From CAZBQC01 sp964494015 (GTDB taxonomy: Bacteria > Bacillota_I > Bacilli_A > RF39 > UBA660), in assembly GCA_964494015.1 (NCBI GenBank), contig CAZBQC010000012.1, forward strand, positions 1 to 22,079: 22,079 bases of DNA, in the 5' to 3' direction. The notes below the pieces were generated by a model. That model was given only the letters and a program-made list of their open reading frames with translations. It was not told the origin of the DNA and did not search any database. Made by a program: the position numbers and the translations under genes. This document shows positions 1-6,397 of this stretch, in pieces. Each line of letters starts with the position of its first letter. The stretch's first letter is position 1.

Positions 1-71
1 ATTGAGTTTAGCAATTTCTTTTAGCTTTTCCTCACCATATTTTTCAATTACTTCGCGACCAATACTGTCGA
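1..71 (-). pseudogene. Partial second copy of the rnhC 3' region (window edge)
   Basis: These 71 bases match 1171-1241, the 3' part of rnhC, in the same orientation with two differences (positions 36 and 64). Read on the minus strand they encode the RNase HIII stretch from DSIG to AKLN, with Leu changed to Arg in DSIGLEV. The match stops at about 71, where the holA reading frame begins on the other strand. There is no start, no stop and no catalytic region. It is either a genuine partial duplication or tandem-duplication junction, or a contig-end assembly artefact; the sequence alone cannot decide. Confidence 0.75.
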
Positions 72-554
72 AATGATTATGGGAAAATCAAAAATGAGTT
101 AACGAAGTTAAAAATGTTAAAGCTGGAAGAAAAATTAATTACCAAAGACGATATTGATCTAATTACTACTAAAAGTATCGATGATAACATCTTTTCTTTA
201 ATTGATGCGATTATTACTAAAAATAAGGAAAAGATGGCTGAAATCTATCAAGAATTAATCAAAAAAGAAGAAATTATCAATATTTTAATTAATTTAAGTA
301 ATCAATTAAGATTAATTTATCAAGTAAAAGTTTTAAGTAAATTCTATCGTAATGATCAAGAGATTGCCGAGTATTTAGGAAAGCATAAGTATGCGATCGA
401 AATGGCTAGAGTCAAAGGTTTATCTTTTCAAAAAAAAGACCTGCTAGTATATTTAGTAGATCTAGCAAATCTCGATTATGATATTAAGACTGGAAAAACG
501 ATTAAAGATGTAAGCTTTTGGCTATTTATATTGAAATTTTACTCATTTATTTGA
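72..554 (+). CDS. holA: DNA polymerase III subunit delta (HolA), C-terminal part, 5' truncated
   Basis: This is the C-terminal half, about 160 residues, of the clamp-loader delta subunit, which opens the beta sliding clamp during replication. Family members are usually about 330-340 aa. The first ATG is at 114, but the same frame is open back to about 72 and reads NDYGKIKNELTKLK before MLKLEEKLITKDDI. That is the expected delta sequence (N-D-x-x-x-I-K-N-E-L-x-K-L followed by I-T-x-x-D-I), so 114 is not a true start. Upstream of 72 the frame runs into the rnhC fragment and hits stops. The rest is helical, typical of the collar domain. The TGA stop at 552-554 overlaps the 3' end of the convergent pilin gene by 16 bp. 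Function of this copy is doubtful unless the truncation is an assembly effect. Confidence 0.8.
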   Translation, partial: NDYGKIKNELTKLKMLKLEEKLITKDDIDLITTKSIDDNIFSLIDAIITKNKEKMAEIYQELIKKEEIINILINLSNQLRLIYQVKVLSKFYRNDQEIAEYLGKHKYAIEMARVKGLSFQKKDLLVYLVDLANLDYDIKTGKTIKDVSFWLFILKFYSFI

Positions 555-1075
555 CAGTTTTCAATTCGCGCAACATCATTTGTGTCTAAATTTATGGTAC
601 CAACAGCATTACCAGAATCATGATTATCAAGATAGCAACCTATACCCATAACTCCATCGGATAAATAAAGATCATACTCATATTGACAGTTACCATCTTC
701 AGTCTCTCCATATATCTCAATAAAAGAAACGGCAGTGCTAATATCAGCATTTAAATCATCGATATTAGCAGGAATAGTACTATTTTCCAATATTTGAAAT
801 TGATTCCCATAGGGACTAGTTATTCCACCTTTTTCGACCATAGTTTTATTTAAATAAACTGTTTTATAACCACCATCACAGCTAGGCAATGTTCCATTCA
901 TTATTGATTGAGTACGTACAGCATCAACATAAGATCTAGCCGTTGCCAAGAAAGCATCTTTCTTGGTTTTTTCTATTACTCCTGATACACTAGTTACTGC
1001 GATTAACATAATAATTCCAAGAACAACAATGACAGCTAGTAATTCAATTAAGGTAAATCCCTTTTTATTTTTCAT
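539..1075 (-). CDS. Type IV pilin-like / prepilin protein
   Basis: A 178-aa protein with a textbook class III (type IV prepilin) signal: a short basic leader MKNKKG, cleavage expected between Gly6 and Phe7, GFTLIELL with Glu at mature position +5, then about 20 hydrophobic residues forming the pilin N-terminal helix. The C-terminal part is polar, holds four cysteines and no enzymatic motif, and resembles the variable globular domain of pilins. It should be processed by a prepilin peptidase and sit in the membrane or a pilus/pseudopilus fibre. It stands alone: no assembly ATPase, platform protein or peptidase is in the window. The RBS AGGAGG lies about 9 nt before the ATG, and an extended -10 sits in the rnhC-pilin gap. 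The 3' end overlaps convergent holA. It could be a ComGC-like competence pseudopilin, but the missing com operon context argues for an orphan pilin. Confidence 0.8.
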   Translation of the reverse strand: MKNKKGFTLIELLAVIVVLGIIMLIAVTSVSGVIEKTKKDAFLATARSYVDAVRTQSIMNGTLPSCDGGYKTVYLNKTMVEKGGITSPYGNQFQILENSTIPANIDDLNADISTAVSFIEIYGETEDGNCQYEYDLYLSDGVMGIGCYLDNHDSGNAVGTINLDTNDVARIENCQINE

Positions 1076-1107
1076 AACTATATCCTCCTATATTTTACTA
1101 TACCTTT

Positions 1108-1116
1108 ATTATAACA
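1108..1116 (-). promoter_or_regulatory. Extended -10 promoter of the pilin gene
   Basis: Read on the minus strand this is TGTTATAAT, a perfect extended -10 element, about 33-40 bp before the pilin ATG. No good -35 is present at 17 bp, which is tolerated by extended -10 promoters. The RBS AGGAGG (1084-1089) follows. Confidence 0.6.
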
Positions 1117-1128
1117 CATTATTTTATT

Positions 1129-2028
1129 TTAAAAAATACAATTTCTCAAAATCCTTTCGGTATTCTTAAAATTGAGTTTAGCAATTTCTTTTAGCTTTTC
1201 CTCACCATATTTTTCAATTACTTCGAGACCAATGCTGTCGACGTTAGCTCCAGCTCCCTTAGGTAGGGGAATGTGCAAGTCATCACTTAATTTATCTAAT
1301 TCTTTAATAAATAAGTAACGACTGATAATTGAAGCACAGGCAACCGACAGATTCTGATCTTCGGCTTTGGTTAAAAAGGTAATTCCTTTTTGAATGTTAG
1401 GAATTCTACTAAGGTATTCATAATACCTTTTTTCTTTGGCAAATTCATCGACAATAATATAATCATAGTCAGGATCCTCCTCTTTAATTAGTTGCCATAG
1501 AACCTTATTGTGCATGATAGCTTTAATTTTATTAAGATTATTTTCTTTGCCATATTTTTCATTATATTCTAGATTAGTTAAAACTAAGCTCTTATATTTA
1601 ACTTTCTTGACAATTAAAGGAGCAATTTCTAAAATCTTATCATCTAATATTTTCTTAGAATCTCTAACCCCTAATTTTATCAAATCATCAAGATCATTCT
1701 TTTTGACATAACAACTGGTAACGATAATTGGACCAAAATAATCACCAGTTCCAACTTCGTCACTGCCGATACTGGTACAGTAAAAGTACTTTTCTGTGTT
1801 TTCTTTTGGAATTAAACTTTGACCATTAATCTCCTGCCACATTTTAGCATCGACATCAGCACTAGGTCCCTGAAACATAGCCTTACCTGATTCGTACAAG
1901 GTTACGACGGTATCTTCTTCATCAGCCTGGAAAACAGCATAATTAGGAGCTTTATCACGCTTCTTATGCTTAAAATAATCAATCATTTTAACTTTGGTCT
2001 CTTCATTGACCTTAATAACGATATTCAT
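1129..2028 (-). CDS. rnhC: Ribonuclease HIII
   Basis: A 299-aa RNase HIII, which cleaves the RNA strand of RNA:DNA hybrids and so removes R-loops and primer remnants. The N-terminal ~75 residues form the substrate-binding domain peculiar to RNase HIII. The catalytic domain starts at GSDEVGTGDYFGP, with the metal-binding Asp90-Glu91 pair. A further acidic residue lies in IIVDEFAKEK (about residue 194), and SVACASIISRY is the conserved later helix. Length matches the family (about 300). The ATG is preceded by a GAGGTAG-type RBS and a -10 TATAAT at 2063-2068. It is divergent from tkt. The last ~24 codons before the C-terminal tail are duplicated at the left window edge. Confidence 0.95.
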   Translation of the reverse strand: MNIVIKVNEETKVKMIDYFKHKKRDKAPNYAVFQADEEDTVVTLYESGKAMFQGPSADVDAKMWQEINGQSLIPKENTEKYFYCTSIGSDEVGTGDYFGPIIVTSCYVKKNDLDDLIKLGVRDSKKILDDKILEIAPLIVKKVKYKSLVLTNLEYNEKYGKENNLNKIKAIMHNKVLWQLIKEEDPDYDYIIVDEFAKEKRYYEYLSRIPNIQKGITFLTKAEDQNLSVACASIISRYLFIKELDKLSDDLHIPLPKGAGANVDSIGLEVIEKYGEEKLKEIAKLNFKNTERILRNCIF

Positions 2029-2062
2029 AACTACCTCAACCTCTTTTGCTACTACTGAAATA

Positions 2063-2068
2063 ATTATA
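2063..2068 (-). promoter_or_regulatory. -10 box of rnhC promoter
   Basis: TATAAT on the minus strand, 35 bp upstream of the rnhC ATG. The -35 region 17 bp away (TTTCTT) is only a partial match. Confidence 0.45.
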
Positions 2069-2116
2069 TAATAAATATTAATAAAAAGAAAGCTCCCTAA
2101 ATGAAACTAGATAAAA

Positions 2117-2144
2117 AATTAAAATAATTGTCATTATTTTAATT
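2117..2144. repeat. Perfect AT-only inverted repeat between divergent rnhC and tkt
   Basis: The arms AATTAAAATAAT (2117-2128) and ATTATTTTAATT (2133-2144) are perfect 12-bp reverse complements around a TGTC loop. It lies between the two divergent promoters, 20 bp upstream of the tkt -35, so it is not a terminator for either gene. It could be an operator, an UP-like AT tract, or chance in AT-rich DNA. Confidence 0.5.
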
Positions 2145-2164
2145 CATTAATTATAAAATAGTGA

Positions 2165-2193
2165 TTGTCGGAATTAATATATGATGCTATAAT
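2165..2193 (+). promoter_or_regulatory. tkt promoter
   Basis: A -35 TTGTCG (2165-2170), a 17-bp spacer and a -10 TATAAT (2188-2193) preceded by TGC, giving an extended -10. The start codon at 2217 follows an AAGGGTG-type RBS. Confidence 0.75.
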
Positions 2194-2216
2194 TAAAAAT
2201 AGAGAAGGGTGACGAT

Positions 2217-4202
2217 ATGACTTTAAATTTTAAGAAGAAACAAAATTTAATCAATGAAAGAAAAATTATCAATAATATTAAAGCCTTAGCTTTAGATATG
2301 ATCGATAATGCTAAGAGTGGACATCCAGGTATTACTTTAGGTATGACTTCTACTTTGTACACACTTTATGCCAAACATCTAAAATTTGATAATAAAAATC
2401 CATCATGGCTTAATCGTGATCGATTAGTATTATCGGCAGGGCACGTGGTGCCAGTGGTTTATTCGATTCTTTTCTTGGCCGATTTTGATCTTAAAATTGA
2501 AGACTTAAAACGCCTTCGTCGCCTAGGATCAATTACGCCCGGACACCCTGAAATTGGTATCACACCAGGCATCGACTGTACAACCGGTCCGCTGGGACAA
2601 GGTGTTGCGAGTGCTGTTGGTCTAGCCATCGGAGAGAGATACCTAAATAACTTTTATAAGAAGAATAATTTATTTGATTACTACACCTATCTTTTATGTA
2701 GCGATGGTGATTTAATGGAAGGACTTAGCTACGAAGCCTTCTCGTTAGCTAGTACCTTAAAATTAAATAAGCTGATTGCAATCTATGATTCTAATCAAAT
2801 TACTTTAGATGGTCGAGCTTCACAGTCCTTTACCGAAGATGTCGAAAGACGTTTCCAGGCCTTGAATTTTCATATCATCCATGTTAAGGATGGAGAGAAT
2901 TTAAATAGTTTAGATCGAGCTATTAACAAAGCCAAAAGTCATCAGGATTATCCGACTATTATTATTGTTCACACAACAATTGGCAAAGATTCCGTTAAAG
3001 AAGGGACCAACCTAGTTCATGGAAGTCCTTTGGATCAAGAAGATTTAGTCAGTATTAAAGAGAAATTTGCCGTCCATAATGTTCCTTTTGCCGTCAGTGA
3101 AGATGCCGTCAAAGATTTTCGCGAAATGATTAATAATCGCTTGGAAAATGTTTATCATAATTGGTATAAAAAATATGAACATTTAGATGAAAATATTAAA
3201 ACAGACATCGATAAAATTCATAATCGTGAGTTAGTTTTTGATTTAATTAATTTAACATATGAACTACCGGAAGATTTAAAAGAATCGACGAGAGAAGCCT
3301 CAGGTTTTATTTTAAATCAAGTCAGTAAAGAATTCCCTTTACTAATTGGTGGCAGTGCCGATCTATCGACTTCGACCAAAACTTATCTTAAAGAAGAAAA
3401 AGACTTTTCGAGTTATAACTATAGTGGTCGAAACATCTGGTTTGGAGTGAGGGAACACGCCATGGGGGGAGTAATGAATGGAATAGCTCTAGCTGGACTT
3501 CGTCCTTTTGGTTCGACTTTCTTAGCTTTTGCCGACTATCTAAAACCAGCCCTTAGGATGAGTTGTCTCATGAACTTGCCAGTGATCTATATCTTTTCTC
3601 ACGACTCAGTAACTGTCGGAGAGGATGGACCAACTCATCAACCGGTCGAACAGCTAGTATCTCTACGCAGTACTCCAAATTTAACTGTTTTTCGACCCGC
3701 TGATTTGAATGAAACGATCGGTTCATATAAAAAATTGTTAATGATGAATACTCCAACCGCCTTAATTTTAGGTCGAAATCGCGTCAAGATCCAAAAACTA
3801 ACGAGCAGTATCGAAGTTGAAAAAGGAGCTTATATCGTCAAAAAAGAAGAGAAAGAAGATTTTACAACGATTATTACCTGTGGTGAAGAATTAGAATATG
3901 TACTAGAGGCTGTCGATAATCTTTTAAGCAAAGGTTATGGGATTAGAGTGGTAAGTATGCCCTCGATCGAATTATTCAATAAGCAATCACTTACATATCG
4001 AGAAAAAATCCTGCCAATCGAGAAAAAGATCATTGCCATCGAACTTGGATCTAGTTATTCATGGCATCAGTTTACTAAACCAGAAAATATCATTGGTATC
4101 GATCAATTTGGGTTTAGTGGTAAAAAGGACGAAATTTTAGAAAAATTCGGTTTTGATTCTAAATCACTCGAAGAGAAAATCGAAAAAATTATCAATATTT
4201 AA
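2217..4202 (+). CDS. tkt: Transketolase
   Basis: A 661-aa thiamine-diphosphate enzyme of the non-oxidative pentose phosphate pathway, moving two-carbon ketol units between sugar phosphates. Visible motifs: SGHPG near the N-terminus (His36), GPLGQGVASAVG (124-135), the ThDP/metal motif SDGDLMEG (162-169) with the distal Asn193 in YDSNQ, the catalytic-Glu region FGVREHAMGG, and HDSVTVGEDGPTHQPVEQL in the pyrimidine domain. Length is full for a single-chain bacterial enzyme. One departure: the usual SAGHGSxLLYS reads SAGHVVPVVYS (73-83), whose Pro recalls split transketolases. In Bacillus subtilis tkt is followed by yneE/sirA and yneF, and the same order is kept here with two extra genes in between. 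Confidence 0.97.
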   Translation: MTLNFKKKQNLINERKIINNIKALALDMIDNAKSGHPGITLGMTSTLYTLYAKHLKFDNKNPSWLNRDRLVLSAGHVVPVVYSILFLADFDLKIEDLKRLRRLGSITPGHPEIGITPGIDCTTGPLGQGVASAVGLAIGERYLNNFYKKNNLFDYYTYLLCSDGDLMEGLSYEAFSLASTLKLNKLIAIYDSNQITLDGRASQSFTEDVERRFQALNFHIIHVKDGENLNSLDRAINKAKSHQDYPTIIIVHTTIGKDSVKEGTNLVHGSPLDQEDLVSIKEKFAVHNVPFAVSEDAVKDFREMINNRLENVYHNWYKKYEHLDENIKTDIDKIHNRELVFDLINLTYELPEDLKESTREASGFILNQVSKEFPLLIGGSADLSTSTKTYLKEEKDFSSYNYSGRNIWFGVREHAMGGVMNGIALAGLRPFGSTFLAFADYLKPALRMSCLMNLPVIYIFSHDSVTVGEDGPTHQPVEQLVSLRSTPNLTVFRPADLNETIGSYKKLLMMNTPTALILGRNRVKIQKLTSSIEVEKGAYIVKKEEKEDFTTIITCGEELEYVLEAVDNLLSKGYGIRVVSMPSIELFNKQSLTYREKILPIEKKIIAIELGSSYSWHQFTKPENIIGIDQFGFSGKKDEILEKFGFDSKSLEEKIEKIINI

Positions 4203-4203
4203 A

Positions 4204-4230
4204 TTGTATTAGTTAAAAATATGCTATAAT
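4204..4230 (+). promoter_or_regulatory. Promoter of the 334-aa gene, flanked by an inverted repeat
   Basis: An extended -10 TGCTATAAT (4222-4230) with a weak -35-like TTGTAT at 4204-4209. A perfect 8-bp inverted repeat, ATTAGTTA (4208-4215) and TAACTAAT (4230-4237), brackets the -10. The sequence closely resembles the promoter at 5281-5309. Confidence 0.6.
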
Positions 4231-4258
4231 AACTAATTATTAAGGAGTGAATTTGTAA

Positions 4259-5263
4259 ATGAAGTCACTAAATGAAATCTTTAAAAAGAGGAAGCCCTTA
4301 TCACCAAAAGTTATTTTTATGAGTCCAGAGGCCAAAAGACTGATAAATCTCTGGTTAGGAGTAGAAAAGAGTTTAACAGAAGGTTCTTTTAGTATTGCCC
4401 TAAGTAGTATGGGTTTTAACAGTGAAGAAACTGTAGTTTTAAATAATTATAATTCAGAAGATTCTTCAATAGCATATACGACTGCTGATAAAGATAAAAC
4501 GGTCATTAACAGGGGTCGATTTAAAATTCTTACCTTTCCTGATCCAACTGTCAGTTATATTGTTATTCTACATACAATTACCATGATCGATGATGATATC
4601 GATAAAACCTATGAGTATCATCATTGTTTAGCTAGCCTATATTTAAAAAGTTATACCATTAAGAATAATCCTACTGGTTTTACTTTGACGAGAAATTTTA
4701 CCGCACATGAATATAAGTCAAATTTAAATAATGATCAATATAAATTAAGTATCATAATAAGAAAAAAAATTCAACCTGAGACACGCTTATCATTACCAGT
4801 TAAAATGGAACCGTTTTACCTAAAAAACGAAGAAGTGGTCGAAAAATATCTCTTAGGTTTATCATTGCCAATTAATTTAATTGAAGTCTATGAAAAAGTA
4901 ACTGAATTAGCTTTAGATAATATATCTGACTATGATTTAATCGAATTCAAAATTCAAAGTAAAAATAATAACAAAGAACTTCAAACCACAGATTTAATCA
5001 GATTAGATAATAATCGATTAACTGGTTTTAGAGGAATTTGGGATGGTAAGGATATTTTTGTCGATCAAGCTGGAAATTGCTCGATAGAAAAAGACAATTT
5101 ATCAATCATTAAAAGAAGCGATGAAACTGTCAATTTAAATGTTAAAGCTCCTTCCTTAGAAGAAATCTCCAATTTCAAATTATCAGAAGCACAAATGATT
5201 GAAATTAAAGAGGATCTTCAAGAAGTAGAGTCATTAGTCAAGAAAAAGATTCTTCGATTATAG
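4259..5263 (+). CDS. Protein of unknown function, 334 aa
   Basis: I do not recognise this protein. The frame is long, has an AAGGAGTGA RBS about 8 nt before its ATG, its own extended -10 promoter, and codon use like its neighbours, so it is very likely real. It has no signal peptide and no transmembrane segment, so it is probably cytosolic. Composition is mixed alpha/beta with many Asp, Asn and Lys, and an acidic run MIDDDIDKTYEYHH around residue 120. The last ~45 residues, with KLSEAQMIEIKEDLQEVESL, look like a charged helix or short coiled coil. Tyr and Ile/Val patches in the middle suggest beta-strands. It lies between tkt and the sirA-yneF pair, where Bacillus subtilis has no such gene. 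Confidence 0.85.
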   Translation: MKSLNEIFKKRKPLSPKVIFMSPEAKRLINLWLGVEKSLTEGSFSIALSSMGFNSEETVVLNNYNSEDSSIAYTTADKDKTVINRGRFKILTFPDPTVSYIVILHTITMIDDDIDKTYEYHHCLASLYLKSYTIKNNPTGFTLTRNFTAHEYKSNLNNDQYKLSIIIRKKIQPETRLSLPVKMEPFYLKNEEVVEKYLLGLSLPINLIEVYEKVTELALDNISDYDLIEFKIQSKNNNKELQTTDLIRLDNNRLTGFRGIWDGKDIFVDQAGNCSIEKDNLSIIKRSDETVNLNVKAPSLEEISNFKLSEAQMIEIKEDLQEVESLVKKKILRL

Positions 5264-5280
5264 GCTCACTGTTACTAAAT

Positions 5281-5309
5281 TTGCCTTTTTAGTTAAAATA
5301 TGGTATAAT
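5281..5309 (+). promoter_or_regulatory. Promoter of the 46-aa gene
   Basis: TTGCCT (5281-5286), a 17-bp spacer and TATAAT (5304-5309) preceded by TGG, an extended -10. The stretch from about 5287 to 5325 is near-identical to 4208-4245 upstream of the preceding gene, so the two genes share a promoter module. Confidence 0.7.
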
Positions 5310-5337
5310 ATCTATATTATTAAAGGGGGAAATTATA

Positions 5338-5478
5338 ATGAAAAAGAAACACGAGTCAAAGACAATTGTAGTCTTAAGAAGATTTAAAAATATGATTATT
5401 GATAGCTGGACTATGCAGCATGAAATGACTAGGCGTGCTAACGACATCCTTGATAAAACATATGGAAAGAAAAAATAA
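5338..5478 (+). CDS. Small basic protein of unknown function, 46 aa
   Basis: A short frame from ATG 5338 to TAA 5476-5478 with a strong purine-rich RBS (AAGGGGGA, ends about 7 nt before the ATG) and a well-formed promoter. The product begins MKKKHESKTIVVLRR and ends in GKKK. It is strongly basic, with an amphipathic helical middle (MIIDSWTMQHEMTRRANDIL) and no signal peptide or membrane span. A terminator-like hairpin follows at 5512-5545. The dedicated promoter, RBS and terminator make translation likely. I recognise no family. Possible roles (nucleic-acid or ribosome binding) are speculation from charge alone. Confidence 0.65.
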   Translation: MKKKHESKTIVVLRRFKNMIIDSWTMQHEMTRRANDILDKTYGKKK

Positions 5479-5511
5479 TTAAACTAAGTTAAATTTCGAC
5501 AAAATGCAAGT

Positions 5512-5545
5512 TGAAGTCACCGTTATACTAATAATGGTGATTTTA
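5512..5545 (+). terminator. Hairpin combining terminator, -10-like hexamer and sirA ribosome binding site
   Basis: A 15-bp stem, TGAAGTCACCGTTAT (5512-5526) with ATAATGGTGATTTTA (5531-5545), contains three G-T wobbles and has loop ACTA. The 3' arm ends in a T-rich run, so it can terminate the upstream 46-aa gene. The same arm holds GGTGA (5536-5540), the only plausible SD for sirA at 5548. A -10-like TATACT (5524-5529) spans the loop. See also 11362-11402. Confidence 0.55.
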
Positions 5546-5547
5546 TT

Positions 5548-5973
5548 ATGAGAATGTATTATGTTTTTGAAATTAAAGATGAAATAATGACACTTTATGC
5601 TGACAATCCTAGTGGTTTATTTAAAGTTTTAAATCATATTTATTACATGCATGTCGAGGATGTAACTTATGGTTTTAATTTATTTAATCAGATCATTTAT
5701 CCGACTAATATTAATGAATTAAATCGTAAAATCTATTTAAAACTACATAAAGAGTTAGTTTACAGTAAAAAAAGGAATGAGCACGTTATCAACAATTTAT
5801 ATAAAGATGAAGTCAGCATCTTAAAAATTGGCAACAGTCATTTATTTCTAGAATGTAATAAGAACTATTCAAGTTTTTTTCAGATTCTTGATACCTTTAA
5901 GAAGAATTATTTTATTTGTGATTTTAAAGAACAGGATTATTTCTTCTTAAAAGATCTTAAAACTCTTGTCTAA
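5548..5973 (+). CDS. sirA: SirA/YneE-family protein (sporulation inhibitor of DnaA)
   Basis: 141 aa, similar in length and pattern to Bacillus subtilis SirA (YneE), which binds DnaA domain I and blocks new replication rounds after sporulation begins. Recalled similarities: the N-terminal YY-x-F-x-I-K-D-E block, and a C-terminal region with YSSFFQILDTFKKNYFICDF, followed by an aromatic stretch and a final Leu-Lys. These match the conserved ends of SirA (residues FFEVLRK...FLAMDF in the Bacillus protein). The strongest support is position: in B. subtilis yneE sits directly between tkt and yneF, and here it directly precedes yneF. The RBS GGTGA is inside the hairpin at 5512-5545. Similarity is low overall, so function as a DnaA inhibitor is inferred. 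Confidence 0.65.
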   Translation: MRMYYVFEIKDEIMTLYADNPSGLFKVLNHIYYMHVEDVTYGFNLFNQIIYPTNINELNRKIYLKLHKELVYSKKRNEHVINNLYKDEVSILKIGNSHLFLECNKNYSSFFQILDTFKKNYFICDFKEQDYFFLKDLKTLV

Positions 5974-5994
5974 TTCATATAGTTTTAGTAGAAT
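5966..5994 (+). promoter_or_regulatory. Candidate yneF promoter
   Basis: TTGTCT (5966-5971), a 17-bp spacer and TAGAAT (5989-5994). The -35 lies across the sirA stop codon. Confidence 0.4.
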
Positions 5995-6016
5995 ATAAAT
6001 GAAGGAGTTGATAATT

Positions 6017-6226
6017 ATGTGGTTAGATATTTTATATTTCGTCGTTGGCTTGATTGCTGGAGCAGTGGTTGGATTCTTTATTTCACGTAAAGTGATGATG
6101 AAATATTTAAAGAAAAATCCACCAATTAATGAAGAAATGATTAAGGCTTTAATGTCTGGGATGGGTCGTACTCCAACTCAGAAACAAGTAAATCAAATGA
6201 TGAAATCAATGAGCAAGTACATGTAG
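6017..6226 (+). CDS. yneF: YneF family (UPF0154) small membrane protein
   Basis: A 69-aa protein with one N-terminal transmembrane helix (about residues 5-25, YFVVGLIAGAVVGFFI), then SRKVMMKYLKKNPPINEEM and a basic, Met-rich tail with GMGRTPTQKQVNQMMKSM. The RK-x-M-x-x-Y-L-K-K-N-P-P-I-N-E block and the downstream P-x-Q-K-x-x-Q-M-M are the hallmarks of UPF0154/YneF. The exact function is unknown. I choose ATG 6017 because AAGGAG (6002-6007) lies 9 nt before it. An in-frame ATG at 5999 would place the SD inside the gene. It directly follows sirA as in Bacillus subtilis. Confidence 0.9.
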   Translation: MWLDILYFVVGLIAGAVVGFFISRKVMMKYLKKNPPINEEMIKALMSGMGRTPTQKQVNQMMKSMSKYM

Positions 6227-6331
6227 TTAGTTTATGGATTGAATGAAGAATTAAATACCAGCTGGATAGAAAAAACATGAAGAAAGTGAAAACATTCAGT
6301 TTATTAACAAGTAACCGTTAAATAAATTTGT

Positions 6332-6358
6332 AAAGTATACGTCAGTATGCTTTTTTTT
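6332..6358 (+). terminator. Rho-independent terminator upstream of parE
   Basis: AAAGTATAC (6332-6340) pairs with GTATGCTTT (6345-6353, one G-T wobble) around loop GTCA. The T-run extends to 6358. It ends the tkt-yneF side transcript. The gap 6227-6331 holds no convincing gene. Confidence 0.75.
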
Positions 6359-6370
6359 ATGGTATAACTT

Positions 6371-6379
6371 TGTTATAAT
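6371..6379 (+). promoter_or_regulatory. Extended -10 promoter of the parE operon
   Basis: TGTTATAAT at 6371-6379 is a perfect extended -10. A second, weaker TGGTATAAC lies at 6360-6368. The RBS TGGAGT (6385-6390) is 7 nt from the ATG at 6398. Confidence 0.65.
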
Positions 6380-6397
6380 AATAATGGAGTTGAAAGT

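Noticed and set aside
963..1169. Plus-strand 68-aa open frame antisense to the pilin gene
   Set aside because: It lies over the pilin signal sequence and its RBS on the opposite strand, lacks an RBS, and the minus-strand genes explain the region.
1508..1711. Plus-strand open frame inside rnhC
   Set aside because: It is fully antisense to a clear RNase HIII gene with no supporting start signals.
6277..6321. 14-codon frame MKKVKTFSLLTSNR in the yneF-parE gap
   Set aside because: There is no convincing RBS or promoter, and the length is easily reached by chance.
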